Positions 13,540 through 25,384 of a stretch of 64,000 nucleotides of DNA are shown here, in pieces. The notes under the pieces are model-generated. The model saw only the letters and a program-made list of their open reading frames with translations. It was not told the DNA's origin and made no database searches. Origin of the DNA: Unio delphinus (taxonomy: Eukaryota; Mollusca; Bivalvia; Unionida; Unionidae); contig JAQISU010000026.1 of the NCBI GenBank assembly GCA_029339505.1, positions 3,484,001 to 3,548,000 of the forward strand, read 5' to 3'. Numbering within the stretch: the stretch's first letter is position 1; the number at the start of each line of letters is the position of its first letter. A program made the translations under genes and the position numbers.

Positions 13540-16500
13540 AAATACAGAATTTCTCCGAGAGGCAATGAAATCAAATTTCTCTAAGTGCAGAATCTGTATG
13601 TATAACATGTTGATACAATTGACAACCATTGAACGTGTTTATCCGTATATCCGACAAGATTTATTTCGTGGTTTCACCATATTCCCAGACATAAAAACGC
13701 ACGAAGGTAAAACTCTTTCGATCGCGAGGTAATTTAGGCGAGAACCGTTGGATCCAGATAAGGACAGAAGAAGCAATCTCCTAGTGGTAATCGTTTTAAC
13801 GACCGTGTATCGCGTTCCGGATTTATTGAAATCAGTTCGAAAATTCTCCTTAAACGCTTTTTACTGTTAAAACGGACCACTACCAATGTACTATCCTAGA
13901 TAAGCCGTAATCAAAATCCCCTAAGTAGGAGTACAATTAGTACAAAGTATTGAGATAATCTATTCTCAAGGCGGGTTGTTCATATCTAGTACCGAAAAAG
14001 CGCCACTTGTTTCGTTGATTCTTCTCAAAGAAATGCGTTAGGACATCCTTCGTGGGTAGGCTCTGTTCAAAATAATTGTCAAAGAAGGGTACATGTCAAC
14101 GATGCTTAAAGAAGGGACATAAGAGCCCAACTGTATACGTAAAATATAATATTCTCACGGCATGTGCTTTACCTGGCCATGTATGTCTAGCCGTGAATTT
14201 CTCGAAAGCGGCCCGACAAATTCTTTTTTGTTTTCCTTCTGTTGCAACAGATCAAGAACAAGATACTGTCCAAGAGGCGTTGAAATCGAAAGCCCGTGTT
14301 TTTCAAACCAGGTACTCACAGGGTGCTTCTTAATTCACTGATTCCTCTCGAAGAAATTCATTGTGGGTCTAACTTGACCTGCAAAGATAATGTGTCAAAG
14401 CAGGGTCCATGTCAAAAATATATATTTAAAAACTTCTTACGGCATGCGTTATATTCATCCCCTTTATCTAGCAGACAATTTCGTAAAATCAGTTCAACAA
14501 ATATTATTCAGACGTTTCCTATAATCGGAATATATACCTAGCTGGACATTCCCGAAGAGGCGTTGATATAACAAAAAATCAGTTAGTAAACATATATTGA
14601 CATAAATGATGCACAGTCTGGGTGTTTCTCATAGTTGCACCCTTAGTGTGACTCTTATTTCGCCGATTCATCCTCACGAAATTCATTCGGACTTCTTTCC
14701 TGAGTAGACTCCATCCCTTAGAGATAATTATCAAATAAGGATCCATGTCAAAACTGTGTAAATAGTGGACGAAATGTCCCAATTGTATACATCTGATATA
14801 ATCTTCCATCGAAATGTGTTGTACCCAAACTCTTTTATCGAGCCGTCAAATGGTCTTCAAACTTTTACTACTGTTGGAACTGATCCCAAACTAGAGGCGA
14901 TGAAATCAAAGTCCTCTAAGTAATTGTCCAATTAGATCAAGTTACTGCTCAATTCGATTCACATTTTGCGTGTTTTTCACAGATGGTACTCTGTATATTC
15001 TGCTGTTTCATCTTCACGAAATTTGTCAGGACTTCCTTCGTAGGTGGAATCTATCTCTTGGAGATAAAATATATATGGAGGGTTCATGCCAAGACTGTAT
15101 CAAGAGTGGATGAAATGGCCCACATGTATATAATCTCACGGCATGAGTTCAACTCGACTTCCTTGATTTTAATCGCGAGTTTCTCGAAATCGGCTATACT
15201 AACTTTCTTTAAACTACTGTATAAAAGGAGGGGGGGGGGCTTTTTTCAAAACAGTAAAAGAGGCATTGAAACAAAATCCTCCAAGTAAGGGTCCCAGGAG
15301 CAAAAGCAAATGATACAGTTTATTAACATATGCGTGTTTTTCACATCCGGTACCGCCTAAAGCGCCCCTTTGCTGTTTCATCTTCACGAAATTCGTCAAG
15401 ATTTCCTTTGTAGGTGGACTCTATCTCCAAGAGATAAAATATTATTGGAGGGTTAATGTAAAAATTCGTTAATAACGTTACGTAATTTCCCAACTGTATA
15501 TTAATATAAAATCTTCCTACCGCATGTGTTTTACCCGACCCTCTTTATATAGCCGATATTGTCTCCAAATCAGCTTTTCAAATGTTCTCCAAACTTTGCC
15601 TATTGTTGGAACACACACCTACCCAGAAACCACCGAGGAGCTGTTGAGTAAGAATCCTCTAAGTAGGTTTTTAATTAATTAAATGAATTTAGCGGAAACT
15701 CCCAACGCTATACTACACCGAATCGTGCTATCTCGAGTTCTTTGAGATATGTCTTTGTATATGGAGTGATACCTTGCTAAATTTCTCGGAGGACTGGTGC
15801 TCCAGAGTGCGACAGATTTCTGTTTCAGCGGGGTATCATTGTTTTCTGGCTTCTTGTCGCCGACTGAGTCGTTGAGTGGCAGAGTCGCCAACTTTTTGTC
15901 TAAAGAATTGGTCACACAGTCTCCGATTGTGTCGCTGACTTCGTCCTCAAGTCAATCAAAGAGTTGTCGACTGTGTCGCTGATTTGGTCGCAGACTGTGT
16001 AACTGACTGTATCGCCGACAAGGTCGTGGTCGAGCATCCGTACAACCTGTGGTGTACCCTATCCCCTCTCTAAATCGGCGGGACGAATTCTCTTCAAACT
16101 TTCCCACTTCTGGAACAGATACCGAGCTAGATACGTTCCAGGAGACGTTTAACTCAAAACCCTCAACGTCTGTGCTGAATTATAATTTATTATTGGTAAA
16201 CCGATCAATATAATGCGTTTATTTCATACCCGGTACTCTTAGGATGCCCTTTTTTGCCTGATTCCTCTCCTTGACATTCGTCAGGACTTGCTTCCTAGGT
16301 CAAATAGTGATGAAATGTCAATGAAGGCTTCATGTCGAAACTCTTGAAGGAGGGGAGGTAATGCCCAACATTATAATCGTCTTGTGGCATGTGTTCAACC
16401 CAAACCCCTTTATCTAGCCGCGAATTTCTCGAAATCGGCTAGACGAATATTTTTTGAAAATGTTCCTATTGCTAGGACAGGAACCTCATTAGATATTGTC

Positions 16501-18250
16501 CAAAAGACGTCGAAATCAGTCTTTTGATCAGGATTACAATTAGTACAAATAATTGATATATTAACATTTTCGTATTGTTCATACCCGATACCCATAGTGC
16601 GCCTTTATTTCGCTGTTTTATCTCAACGAAATGTCTGGACGTCCTTGGTTAGTAGACTTTATACCCTTGGGTTAAAATATCAAAGAAGGGTCTCTGTAAA
16701 AAAAAAAAAAAAAAACGGAATAATGACGGGACGTAATGGCTCAAATTGAAACGTGATATATAATTTTACAGTACGGTTACAACTCTAATAGCCACGATTT
16801 TCTAGAAACAGGCTGGAAAAAATTTCTTCTAAAGTTTCCAACTGTTAGAACGGATCACTACTTTCGTAATGTCCAAGAGACATTGAAATCAAACGCCGCT
16901 ACGTAGGAGTACAGTTCATACAACCTATTGATACAATCTATTAACATTTGTTGTTTATCATACCCTGTACCCATATGGCGCCACTTATTTCGCTGATTAC
17001 TGTCGACAAAGTTCAACTCGTCTTCCTTTGTGGATGGAATCCATACACTAGAGGTACAATATCAATGAACGTTCTATGCCAAAACTCTAGAATGGGTGGA
17101 CGCATTGTCCAAAACGTAAATGTCGGATATATTCTTCTTACGGCATGTATTGAACCAGATCTCCTTCACCTATCCGCTGATATCTCGAAATCGGCTCGAG
17201 GAAGTTTTATGAAAGTTTTCGTATTGCTAGAACGAGTACTTAGATACTGATCAAGAGACGCTGAAATCAAAATCCTCTAAGTATGAGTACAAATTAGTAC
17301 AAATTATTGAAACGATATATTAACATTGTCGAGAGATAACATATCACTCGAACTCCTCTCTCTAGCCACAAAATCTCGAAATGGGATCGAAGACTTTTCT
17401 TCAAACATTTCATACTGTGACTGGGTCCCCATTTAGATACTGTACAAGAGAAGTTCAAATAAAAATCCTATCGATAGAATAAATTAACTTTTGTGTTTTT
17501 TTTAAATACCCGTTTCGCATAGCCTACGCCCCCTGATATCGCAGGCTCCTCTTGATGAAATTCGTCAGCAGATTATAATATCCCCTAGAGGTAGAATATA
17601 ATAGAAGGGTATATGTAAAAATTCTAAGAGGGGACTAATGACCCAACTGTGTTCATAAGAATCTCATCTTACGGTATGTGATGTTCCACACCTCCTTCAT
17701 CTAGAAGCGAATTTATCAAAATGGGCTCGGTGAATATTTTTCAAATGTTTCGTGCTATAAGAACAAGTATTTCACTAGATAATGTCCAAGAGGCATTGAA
17801 ATCAAAATCCTCTAAGTAGAAATGCAATCAGTACAAACTATTATCCAACATATTAAGATATTAGGTCTTTTTCATACCCAGTGCCCATAAGACGCCCCTT
17901 TTTTCCATGGTTCCTCTCAACGAACCTTCATCGTGGATGGGTTCTTTACCCTAGAGATAATATATCAATGAAAGGGCCCATGTCAAAGCTCTTAAGAGGG
18001 GAATAGCCCAACTGAATACGTCAGATATGATTTTCTTACTACGTGTATTGTACTAGACCTCCTTCATCTAGTCGCAAATTACTCGAAATTTGCTCGTCGA
18101 AATTTCTTATAACTTGTAATACTTTTAGAACCGATCACTAATTAGAAACTGTCCAGGAGCAGTTAAATTTCGAAATCGTCTAAGTTGGAGTACATATAAT
18201 AAAAAACTATATATGCCATCACATAAGGTGCCATTTATTTCGCTGTTTCA
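13540..18250. repeat. degenerate satellite array, about 13 units of 330-380 bp
   Basis: The same landmarks recur in the same order. A block like GAAATCAAAATCCTCTAAGTAG (near 13555, 13905, 14895, 15270, 15645, 16880, 17260, 17795, 18160) is followed by AGTACAATTAGTACAAA and AACATTTGCGTGTTTTTCATACCCGG. Then come TTTCGCTGATTCCTCT, AATTCGTCAGGACTTCCTT, TCATGTCAAAACTCT, ACGGCATGTGTT, TCTCGAAATCGG and ACTTTCCTATTGTTAGAAC. Units are strongly diverged with indels. No unit holds a long open frame. A higher-GC patch with GTCGCTGACT-like short repeats sits at 15,840-16,030. Confidence 0.85.
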
Positions 18251-18254
18251 GACA

Positions 18255-18440
<186 letters not shown>

Positions 18441-19559
18441 ATTTGGCAAAGATCTTTTGAGGTGAATGTCACACTTAGTTAAGCTGTCTGAGAGCGGCAA
18501 GCTTTTTGTAGTACAGACACCATCAGGTAGGTTGGCTACCTGCTCCGGTATATGACGGCTTCCATATCTTGTTTTTCTGGTGGAGGCACTGGTCTCAAGT
18601 CTGCCCTATTTATAAGCTCGTTTTTTTTTTTTCTTTCTTTTCTTGTGACCACCTAGTGACTAATGCCATCTCTTTAAGCTTCTATGGTGCAAGACCATTC
18701 GTCAGTGCATCTAGAATTGTTTTCCACTAGTCAACATCGATCTGGTTCTGGTAGAGTATCGGAATCACTGGCTACCTTACAATGTTAAAGGCTGTCTCGG
18801 ATTAACAGCCATCTTCTTTCTCTGTGTGTCTTTCCGGTGAATTCTTCATGTAAGCAGCGTGATAAGTGAAGGGTCTTTCAGAACTAGCAGCATATTCTTT
18901 GTTTTGTTTTTGTTTTGTGTTTGATGGCCACATTCTTTGTTTTGTGATCCTAGTTGCACTTTTTTTACGTATTGTATTACTTTAAAAATATTCGATTTTT
19001 ACAACGTCGCAATTTCATAGGGGGAGGGGGTAGAACTAGGGCACTAAAACGCGAAGCAAAGGACGCTGCATTAATGATTGGCTAGGATTACAGTCACTAT
19101 GAAAAGCGGCACGCTCGTGATGACCTCCATTACATTGATTTTAATATGTTGAAACCTTTTTGAAGGAACAGTTTCAAGATTAAATTTTTAATAATGACAG
19201 CAATGTGTGTATGGATCATGGTTCGCATTTATATAAGCTTGAAATGCGTTAATTCTTGCAAGCTGCATGCAAAGCAATGTTCGAAATGGTCCAAACGAAA
19301 TTTAAGAGGCAATTTGCGATTTTATACTATCTCTAGTGGCAGCAATTTTTTTTAATATAAAAAGGTCAATCGACGTTACATGTATATCTATATAATTTAG
19401 AAACACTGACAATATCATGTCAGTGACCAAATTTGCAAAACTTCTTTTAGTGGAAATATAGATTAAAATCAATCGAATATATTTTTATATTTAGTGATGT
19501 CTTAAGGAGAATTCATTATATTTGTACACATTGCTCTAAAAGTGTTTGATTCATATCGT

Positions 19560-19635
<76 letters not shown>

Positions 19636-20397
19636 TTGATGGCGAATTGGTATAATTTGTATAAAAAAAATTATGTTATTGCCAAGATGAGGTCATTTAA
19701 ATGTAGTCAATTTAAATCAAGTATACTATGTTGTTGTTGTTTTGTTTTTTTTTTTCGTTTCGTTTCGTATACTTGCTTTAGTTACTTAGTTTCGACAGCC
19801 ATGGTTTGTATGTGGTTTGGCTTTACTTTTCTACAATATTGAACACAAACTGGGTAATTTTCCGAAAGCGATCACACTTATGGATTTACCCAATGTGGAA
19901 TTGTGGACTACATGCAAGACTTTCTGATCTCCAAAACCGAAAAGCTTGATAGCGTGGTAAAACTACGCACTTCCTAAACAGAAGATTAGACAACGGAAGC
20001 CCTTCATTGAGAATGGGCACCTTTATAAAGAATTTTACTAACTTTAAAATACACACAAGACATAGATTGATTGATCAGAGCAAGTCATCGCAACAAAATT
20101 TAGTAATGGGTCCAAGTGACTGAAATCTTTTTATTGGACTCTTATCATACACGAGTGTCTACTGAGCTGGTCAGCGTAACGATAATACAGTATCCAAAAC
20201 TGGATATTGAAATTGCCTGATAGATTTCTTAGCAGCTATGGTGCATAGTGTATTGAAAGGTTGTGATGAAGGTTTGCCCCCTCGTCAATCTGGCAAAGAT
20301 CTTTTGAGGTGTTTTTTTTTTTAAAACAGCCATTTGATTTCCTTTATTTAGTAACATGCATATTTGATGGCGACGCAACATCATTTTTATACAAACA
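18441..20397. other. non-coding, with a (TA)n block at 19561-19630
   Basis: No gene supported. A 21-bp direct repeat TGGCAAAGATCTTTTGAGGTG lies at about 18443 and again at about 20290. The TA block at 19561-19630 has about 35 units. Confidence 0.45.
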
Positions 20398-20948
20398 AAA
20401 ATGGCCTTGGTAAAAACACCCTATGAAACATTTGGTCTTTATACATAATTGGTTGCTCTTCAGCTCTAACCAACTTTCAACAATAAAGTGCCTTTGTAAG
20501 AGTTACTGTTTCTTTACCAGAACAATATTGGCAGGGACACCTGTCTGATTTCTTTTATTTCTTTTTTCTCTTTCTTTCATTTCTTTGCAACCATCTCAAC
20601 AACATAAACACTGTTGTATCAAAACACTGACGCAAGTGTAAAATGTTTGTGTAAAATTCATTCAGAATGTGCCTGCCAATCATTGATTACAATTATTCAG
20701 TTGTATTTGGAGTTGTTGTTGTTGTGGTTTTTTTTGCCAATTCAGAGTGTTTTTGTGTGTGTATGGAAACTATTTTGGAAACAACCCTGTATTTCCAGAC
20801 GATATGGATTACATGTACTTAGATCACTCCTTAATTTTCATAAAAATAGGAACTCCAAGAACATCGCTCAAAAAACGAACTCCTCCAACCACAAATAAAA
20901 CTAAAGGAGGAATCTTGTTAAAGATACCGATATGCTAGTGTTAGTTAC

Positions 20949-21036
<88 letters not shown>

Positions 21037-21854
21037 GTTAAAATAGTACGAATGTCACAGTCGTATGTGTATTTAAAAAAAAAACGAAACAAGAAAAAAG
21101 AAACACATTAAAATGTATTAAATGACTTCTCCCTCATGATATCATATTTTCTATCCATTCGCTTCTCAGTCGACAAACCAAACGCGGTTATTGATTTAGG
21201 TTGCTAGGTACTATAACTTCACCTGACAGATCAATGGAAAGGATTTTCTCAAGCAAATGCATGTATTTCAAAATACATGATTGAGAAAAAGGCCTTGGTA
21301 AAAACACCCTATGAAACATTTGGTCTTTATATATAATTGGTTGCTCTTCAGCTCTAACCAACTTCCAACAATAAAAAGTGCCTTTGCAAGAGTTACTGTT
21401 TCTTTACCAGAACAATATTGGCAGGGACACCTGTCTGATTTCTTTTATTTCTTTTTTCTCTTTCTTTCATTTCTTTGCAACCATCTCAACAACATAAACA
21501 CTGTTGTATCAAAACACTGACGCAAGTGTAAAATGTTTGTGTAAAATTCATTCAGAATGTGCCTGCCAATCATTAATATACAATTATTCAGTTGTATTTG
21601 GAGTTGTTGTTGTTGTGTTTTTTTTTTGCCAATTCAGAGTGTTTTTGTGTGTGTATGGAAACTATTGTGGAAGCAACCCTGTATTTCCAGACGATATGGA
21701 TTACATGTACTTTGATCACTCCTTAATTTACATAAGAACAGGAACCCCAAAACCACCGCTCAAAAAACGAACTCCTCCAACCACAAATCAACAACAACAA
21801 ATAAAAACAAAGGAGGAATCGTGTTAAAGATACCGATTTTGCTAGTGTTAGTTA

Positions 21855-21939
<85 letters not shown>

Positions 21940-22190
21940 GTTAAAACAGTACGAATGTCACAGTCGTATGTGTATTTAAAAAAAACGAAACAAGAAAAAA
22001 GAAACACATTAAAATGTATTAAATGACTTCTCCCTTATGATATCATATTTTCTATCCATTCGCTTCTCAATCGACAAACCAAACGCGGTTATTGATTTAG
22101 GTTGCTAGGTACTATAACTTTACCTGACAGATCAATGGAAAGGATTTTCTCAGGCAGTTGCATGTATTTCAAAATACATGATTGAAATTA
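20398..22190. repeat. 890-bp tandem duplication, two copies, each with a (GA)n tract
   Basis: 20398-21286 and 21287-22190 match base for base over most of their length, from GGCCTTGGTAAAAACACC to CATGTATTTCAAAATACATG. They carry a few substitutions and differ in T-run and (GA)n length (20954-21030 and 21860-21933). Short open frames are present in both, but their differences include shifts, so coding is not supported. This looks like a fairly recent tandem segmental duplication. Confidence 0.9.
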
Positions 22191-22468
22191 TCCTTTTGTT
22201 ACATTCAGAAAACATACATTGTCGTAAATCTGTTAGCAAAGGATGACATAAACCAGCTTTCATAGTGTGTACTACGTTATTAATCTATATAATAATAATT
22301 GCACACAAGGAAGACTGAAACATCTTAGACTGGTCTCCTGATGTATTAAGTACATATGGTCCGAAAACCAGGCTAACTTACCTCTATAAGATTTGTATAA
22401 AAGAATCTGTGCAACTGATCTTTCTTTTTTTCAATTAAAAAAAAATAATAATTGTATGCAAGATAGTC

Positions 22469-22471
<3 letters not shown>

Positions 22472-22499
<28 letters not shown>

Positions 22500-22742
22500 G
22501 ATGGTTTAACGCCAATTTTAGCACAATATAGGCTATGCATGGCGGCCAGTATTAATGGTGGAGGAAAAACCCGGAAATCCTCCGGAAAGAACCACCGACC
22601 CACGGGAAGCTACTGGCAAGCTTTCTCACATAACTACATTTGCCTAATCTTAGACTCGAACCCACGCAGACAGAGGTGAGATGGTAGTGATCCGTAACGG
22701 GCAGCGCCTTAGACCACTCGGTCACTCGGGGCCCCTAAGAAA
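22472..22742 (-). mobile_element. intact tRNA-derived SINE with target duplication
   Basis: Read on the minus strand, the element starts near GGGGCCCCGAGTGACCGAGTGGTCTAAGG (described in parts: A box TGACCGAGTGG, B box GGGTTCGAGTC). It ends in GGCGTTAAACCATC plus a run of about 28 A at 22472-22499. A 12-bp target duplication, AAGATAGTCGTA, flanks it at 22460-22471 and 22743-22754. It is the best preserved of three copies of this family in the window. Confidence 0.88.
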
Positions 22743-22931
22743 AGATAGTCGTAGTTATTATAGTAGCTCAGTCTCGCCCAAAGTAGGTGTGTGAGAAAGC
22801 TTGTTAGTAGTCGCTTCCTGTCGGTCGGTGGTTCTGGTTTTCCCACGTTCTTCCTCCACCAGATATAATGAACGACATGCCTATCATTGATACTATCATG
22901 CGCTGAAAAATGGCGTTCAATGAAAAGCGCG

Positions 22932-22933
<2 letters not shown>

Positions 22934-22986
<53 letters not shown>
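22934..22986. repeat. (CA)n microsatellite
   Basis: About 26 CA units. Confidence 0.95.
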
Positions 22987-22995
<9 letters not shown>

Positions 22996-23097
22996 CAGAG
23001 ACCCTTGTCTAAACTTTAACATTTGGTGAAAGTGCTAAGAACACGATGAATGAGCCAATTTTTTTGAGTAGTTTCGTTCTCTCAGCGAGACACATTC

Positions 23098-23281
23098 AAC
23101 AGCAGAGAGGGCAAACAGACTTGGCTCAATCGTCATTTGCCTAAAACATAACCTTCCTACGAAATATAAAAAAATCTAAAACAAAACCCCCTAATTTACC
23201 GAGATTTGTACCTAAATTTTATGCAACCGGTTTATCCCGCTGACGATCAAACTGAAGTCACCCCCTTTCTGCTGCTACAAA
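23098..23281. repeat. diverged left terminal inverted repeat of element B
   Basis: The outer end AACAGCAGAGAGGGCAAACA aligns with the outer end of A's terminal repeat (AGCAGCAGAGGAGGTGAACA), followed by shared CAGAC and TCGTCA blocks. The inner end (CTGCTGCT near 23270, AAATATTTT before the ATPase stop) aligns with A's inner TIR. The middle is poorly conserved. The exact outer base is uncertain because no matching right end of B was found. Confidence 0.6.
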
Positions 23282-23934
23282 TTATCCAAATATTTTATCG
23301 ATACCTACACGATATCTTGTCCTGGGAGCATGCAGATTTATTGTTATAAAACCATACGGTGTTGCTTGCGCACGTGAAAAGAAACTTTTGAATTTATTTA
23401 TATCCATATCTCCGTTACACGAGATCTGATGAATATTTATTAGCGTGTGTGTATCAGTTCCATTAAATACAGCTAAAATATTACAATTATCTCTGATTAC
23501 TTTCGGAATTTGTTTATACCGCTGAGTTACATAAATAACATCAGTCTTTTTATGTCTTCCTCGAGAAAATATTCTTGCCGGATTTGATTGTTTATCTAGC
23601 ATTACGTCATCATACACAACTAAATTATTACCGAATCCATCAAGATCATCGACAGATGGTGCTTCATCAATGTCGGTTATAAAATCAATAATATCATCAC
23701 TGCTCAGCAATCGTGCATTTTCAAATTCCTTTCGTAGCATCTCTTATCATCTACAGATGGTGCAACTAAATACAATTTATTCCATTTCAACCATCTCATT
23801 ATCAAATTAAGTAATAATTGTGTTTTACCAGATCCAGATGGGCCTATTAGCATCATTCTGATCGAATTTGGTAACGCTGGACGATGTTTTACCTGTTCTA
23901 GTTTTCGTGTCGCTGAAAAATCAATTACATCCAT
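23282..23934 (-). pseudogene. FtsK/A32-type genome-packaging ATPase, frameshifted copy in B
   Basis: Homologous over its full length to the intact ATPase at 48313-48975. The Walker A motif GPSGSGKT and a Walker B-like NLVVYDDVMLD are kept, as is the TQRYKQIPKVIRDNC segment. A single frameshift near 23740 splits it into two frames. In viruses of this class the enzyme pumps DNA into capsids. It starts at ATG 23934 and is divergent from the zinc-ribbon remnant, with only 14 bp between them, the same arrangement as in A. Confidence 0.85.
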
Positions 23935-23948
23935 GGTATAATTATATT
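23935..23948. promoter_or_regulatory. compact divergent promoter in B
   Basis: The 14 bp between the two divergent start codons are GGTATAATTATATT. They correspond to the 18-bp TATA-like gap at 48295-48312 in A. A promoter function is inferred from position and conservation. Confidence 0.4.
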
Positions 23949-24130
23949 ATGGATTTATATTGTTTACGCTGCCGAGTTAAAATTCCAACTACTGATTTAT
24001 CTACGGTTACAAACAAAATAAAAGAATAGTATACGGTGGAAAATCTTCTGCATGTGGCAGAATGAAATTTTCCTTTTTACCAAAAGCTCAAAAAAAAAAA
24101 AAAAAGAACAACCGGTGGTGACATTGTAAC
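23949..24130 (+). pseudogene. zinc-ribbon protein remnant in B
   Basis: The N-terminus MDLYCLRCR with its CxxC pair matches the intact 60-residue zinc ribbon at 48112-48294 of A. Stops and a frameshift follow after about 25 codons; the second CxxC-like part is only recognisable in another frame (SACG). The end merges into an A-run at about 24090-24105. Confidence 0.65.
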
Positions 24131-24134
24131 AATA

Positions 24135-24471
24135 ATGTCAAAATTTCCAGGAACTCCGTGGGCTAAATATCCCGGAGAAAAACATCATCCAGGATATAAT
24201 TACTGCGGTCCTGGCACTCGACTTGATATCAGACTTGATGAACAAGATCAACCAAAATCTGGTGAATATGCGGTAAATGCAAACGATAAAGCGTGTCACG
24301 TTAATGATGTAGCTTATAAAAGTAAAGATCTAGAACAACGACATATCGCAGATGTGAAATTGATTCATGCATTGAATTCCATACAAAAATAAAAATCTCA
24401 AGGAAGGATTAGCCAATTGGTTAGTAAAATCTGCGATGAAATCCAAATTAGCAATTGGTGCTGGCAACTAA
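24135..24471 (+). pseudogene. parvovirus-type phospholipase A2, broken copy in B
   Basis: The calcium-loop motif YCGPGT and the DKACH segment are conserved with the intact gene at 47780-48115. The catalytic His of the HD pair (residue 57) is replaced by Asn (CHVNDVAY). A frameshift after codon 86 moves the C-terminal 25 residues to another frame. Family knowledge: this PLA2 fold helps non-enveloped virions breach endosomal membranes. Both the missing residue and the frameshift indicate a dead copy. Confidence 0.85.
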
Positions 24472-24476
24472 TTATA

Positions 24477-25376
24477 ATGGAATCAACTTATTATAGCCCA
24501 AGAGAATACTGGAATGGTAGAGCAGCAATCGATAAACTTGCTAATGCAGCAAATGTCACACGTTGTACCGCCGCAGCGTGGTTAGTTTGACAAGCAATAA
24601 GGCAAATTTACCTACCACCACCTAAACGAATCGAGCACTCACATTTTGATGTTAAAGTTCCTAATGAAGTTCATCAGGCTGATATTCTGTATTTACCTCA
24701 TGATCGTATACGTAGAGTAACATTTAAATACGCATTAACTGTCGTTGATGTTGCAAGTAGATATTAAGAAGCAGAACCATTATCAACTAAAACAGCTACC
24801 GAAGTTGCATTTGCCTTCGAACGGATTTATCGACGAGGATCCTTGCGATGGCCACAACTTTTACAAGTCGATCTTGGCAAAGAATTTCTTGGTGCAGTAT
24901 CATCACTAATGAAGCGACATAATGTTAAAATACGACGAGGACATACTGAAATTCATCGTGATCAAGCGATCGTAGAACGATTTAATTGAACACTTGCTGA
25001 ACGATTATTTGGATACCAATACGCGAAGGAATTCATTCAGGATCCAAGATCTAGTGAATGGGTTGCAAGATTACCAAGTGTGATAGCTGCATTAAACAAT
25101 GAGGTTACTCGAACAACTGCCATGAAACCTATTATTGTGATTACAAAGAAATATATACCAATACAGCATATTGTTTCACCACAGCCAATATTAGGTAATG
25201 TCATCGTCAGGTATTTATACGAACGAGGTGAATTTGAAGGAGAAAAAAAGAGCGACAGATCCTATTTGGAGTATTACAACACACAAGATGTCCAGCGTGG
25301 TACGATCTACAGGTAGACCTGCAATCTACAGATTAGATTCAACTGCTCCTCAACCGATTATATTTAAGACAAGTTA
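24477..25376 (+). pseudogene. retroviral-type (rve) integrase, broken copy in B
   Basis: Homologous throughout to the 318-residue integrase at 46805-47761. The three acidic catalytic residues are still readable (HQADILYLP, LLQVDLGKEF, QAIVERFN). In-frame stops interrupt it at three places (after WLV, SRY and RFN), and a frameshift lies near 25240. It follows PLA2 by 5 bp as in A. Confidence 0.88.
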
Positions 25377-25384
25377 ACATCACA

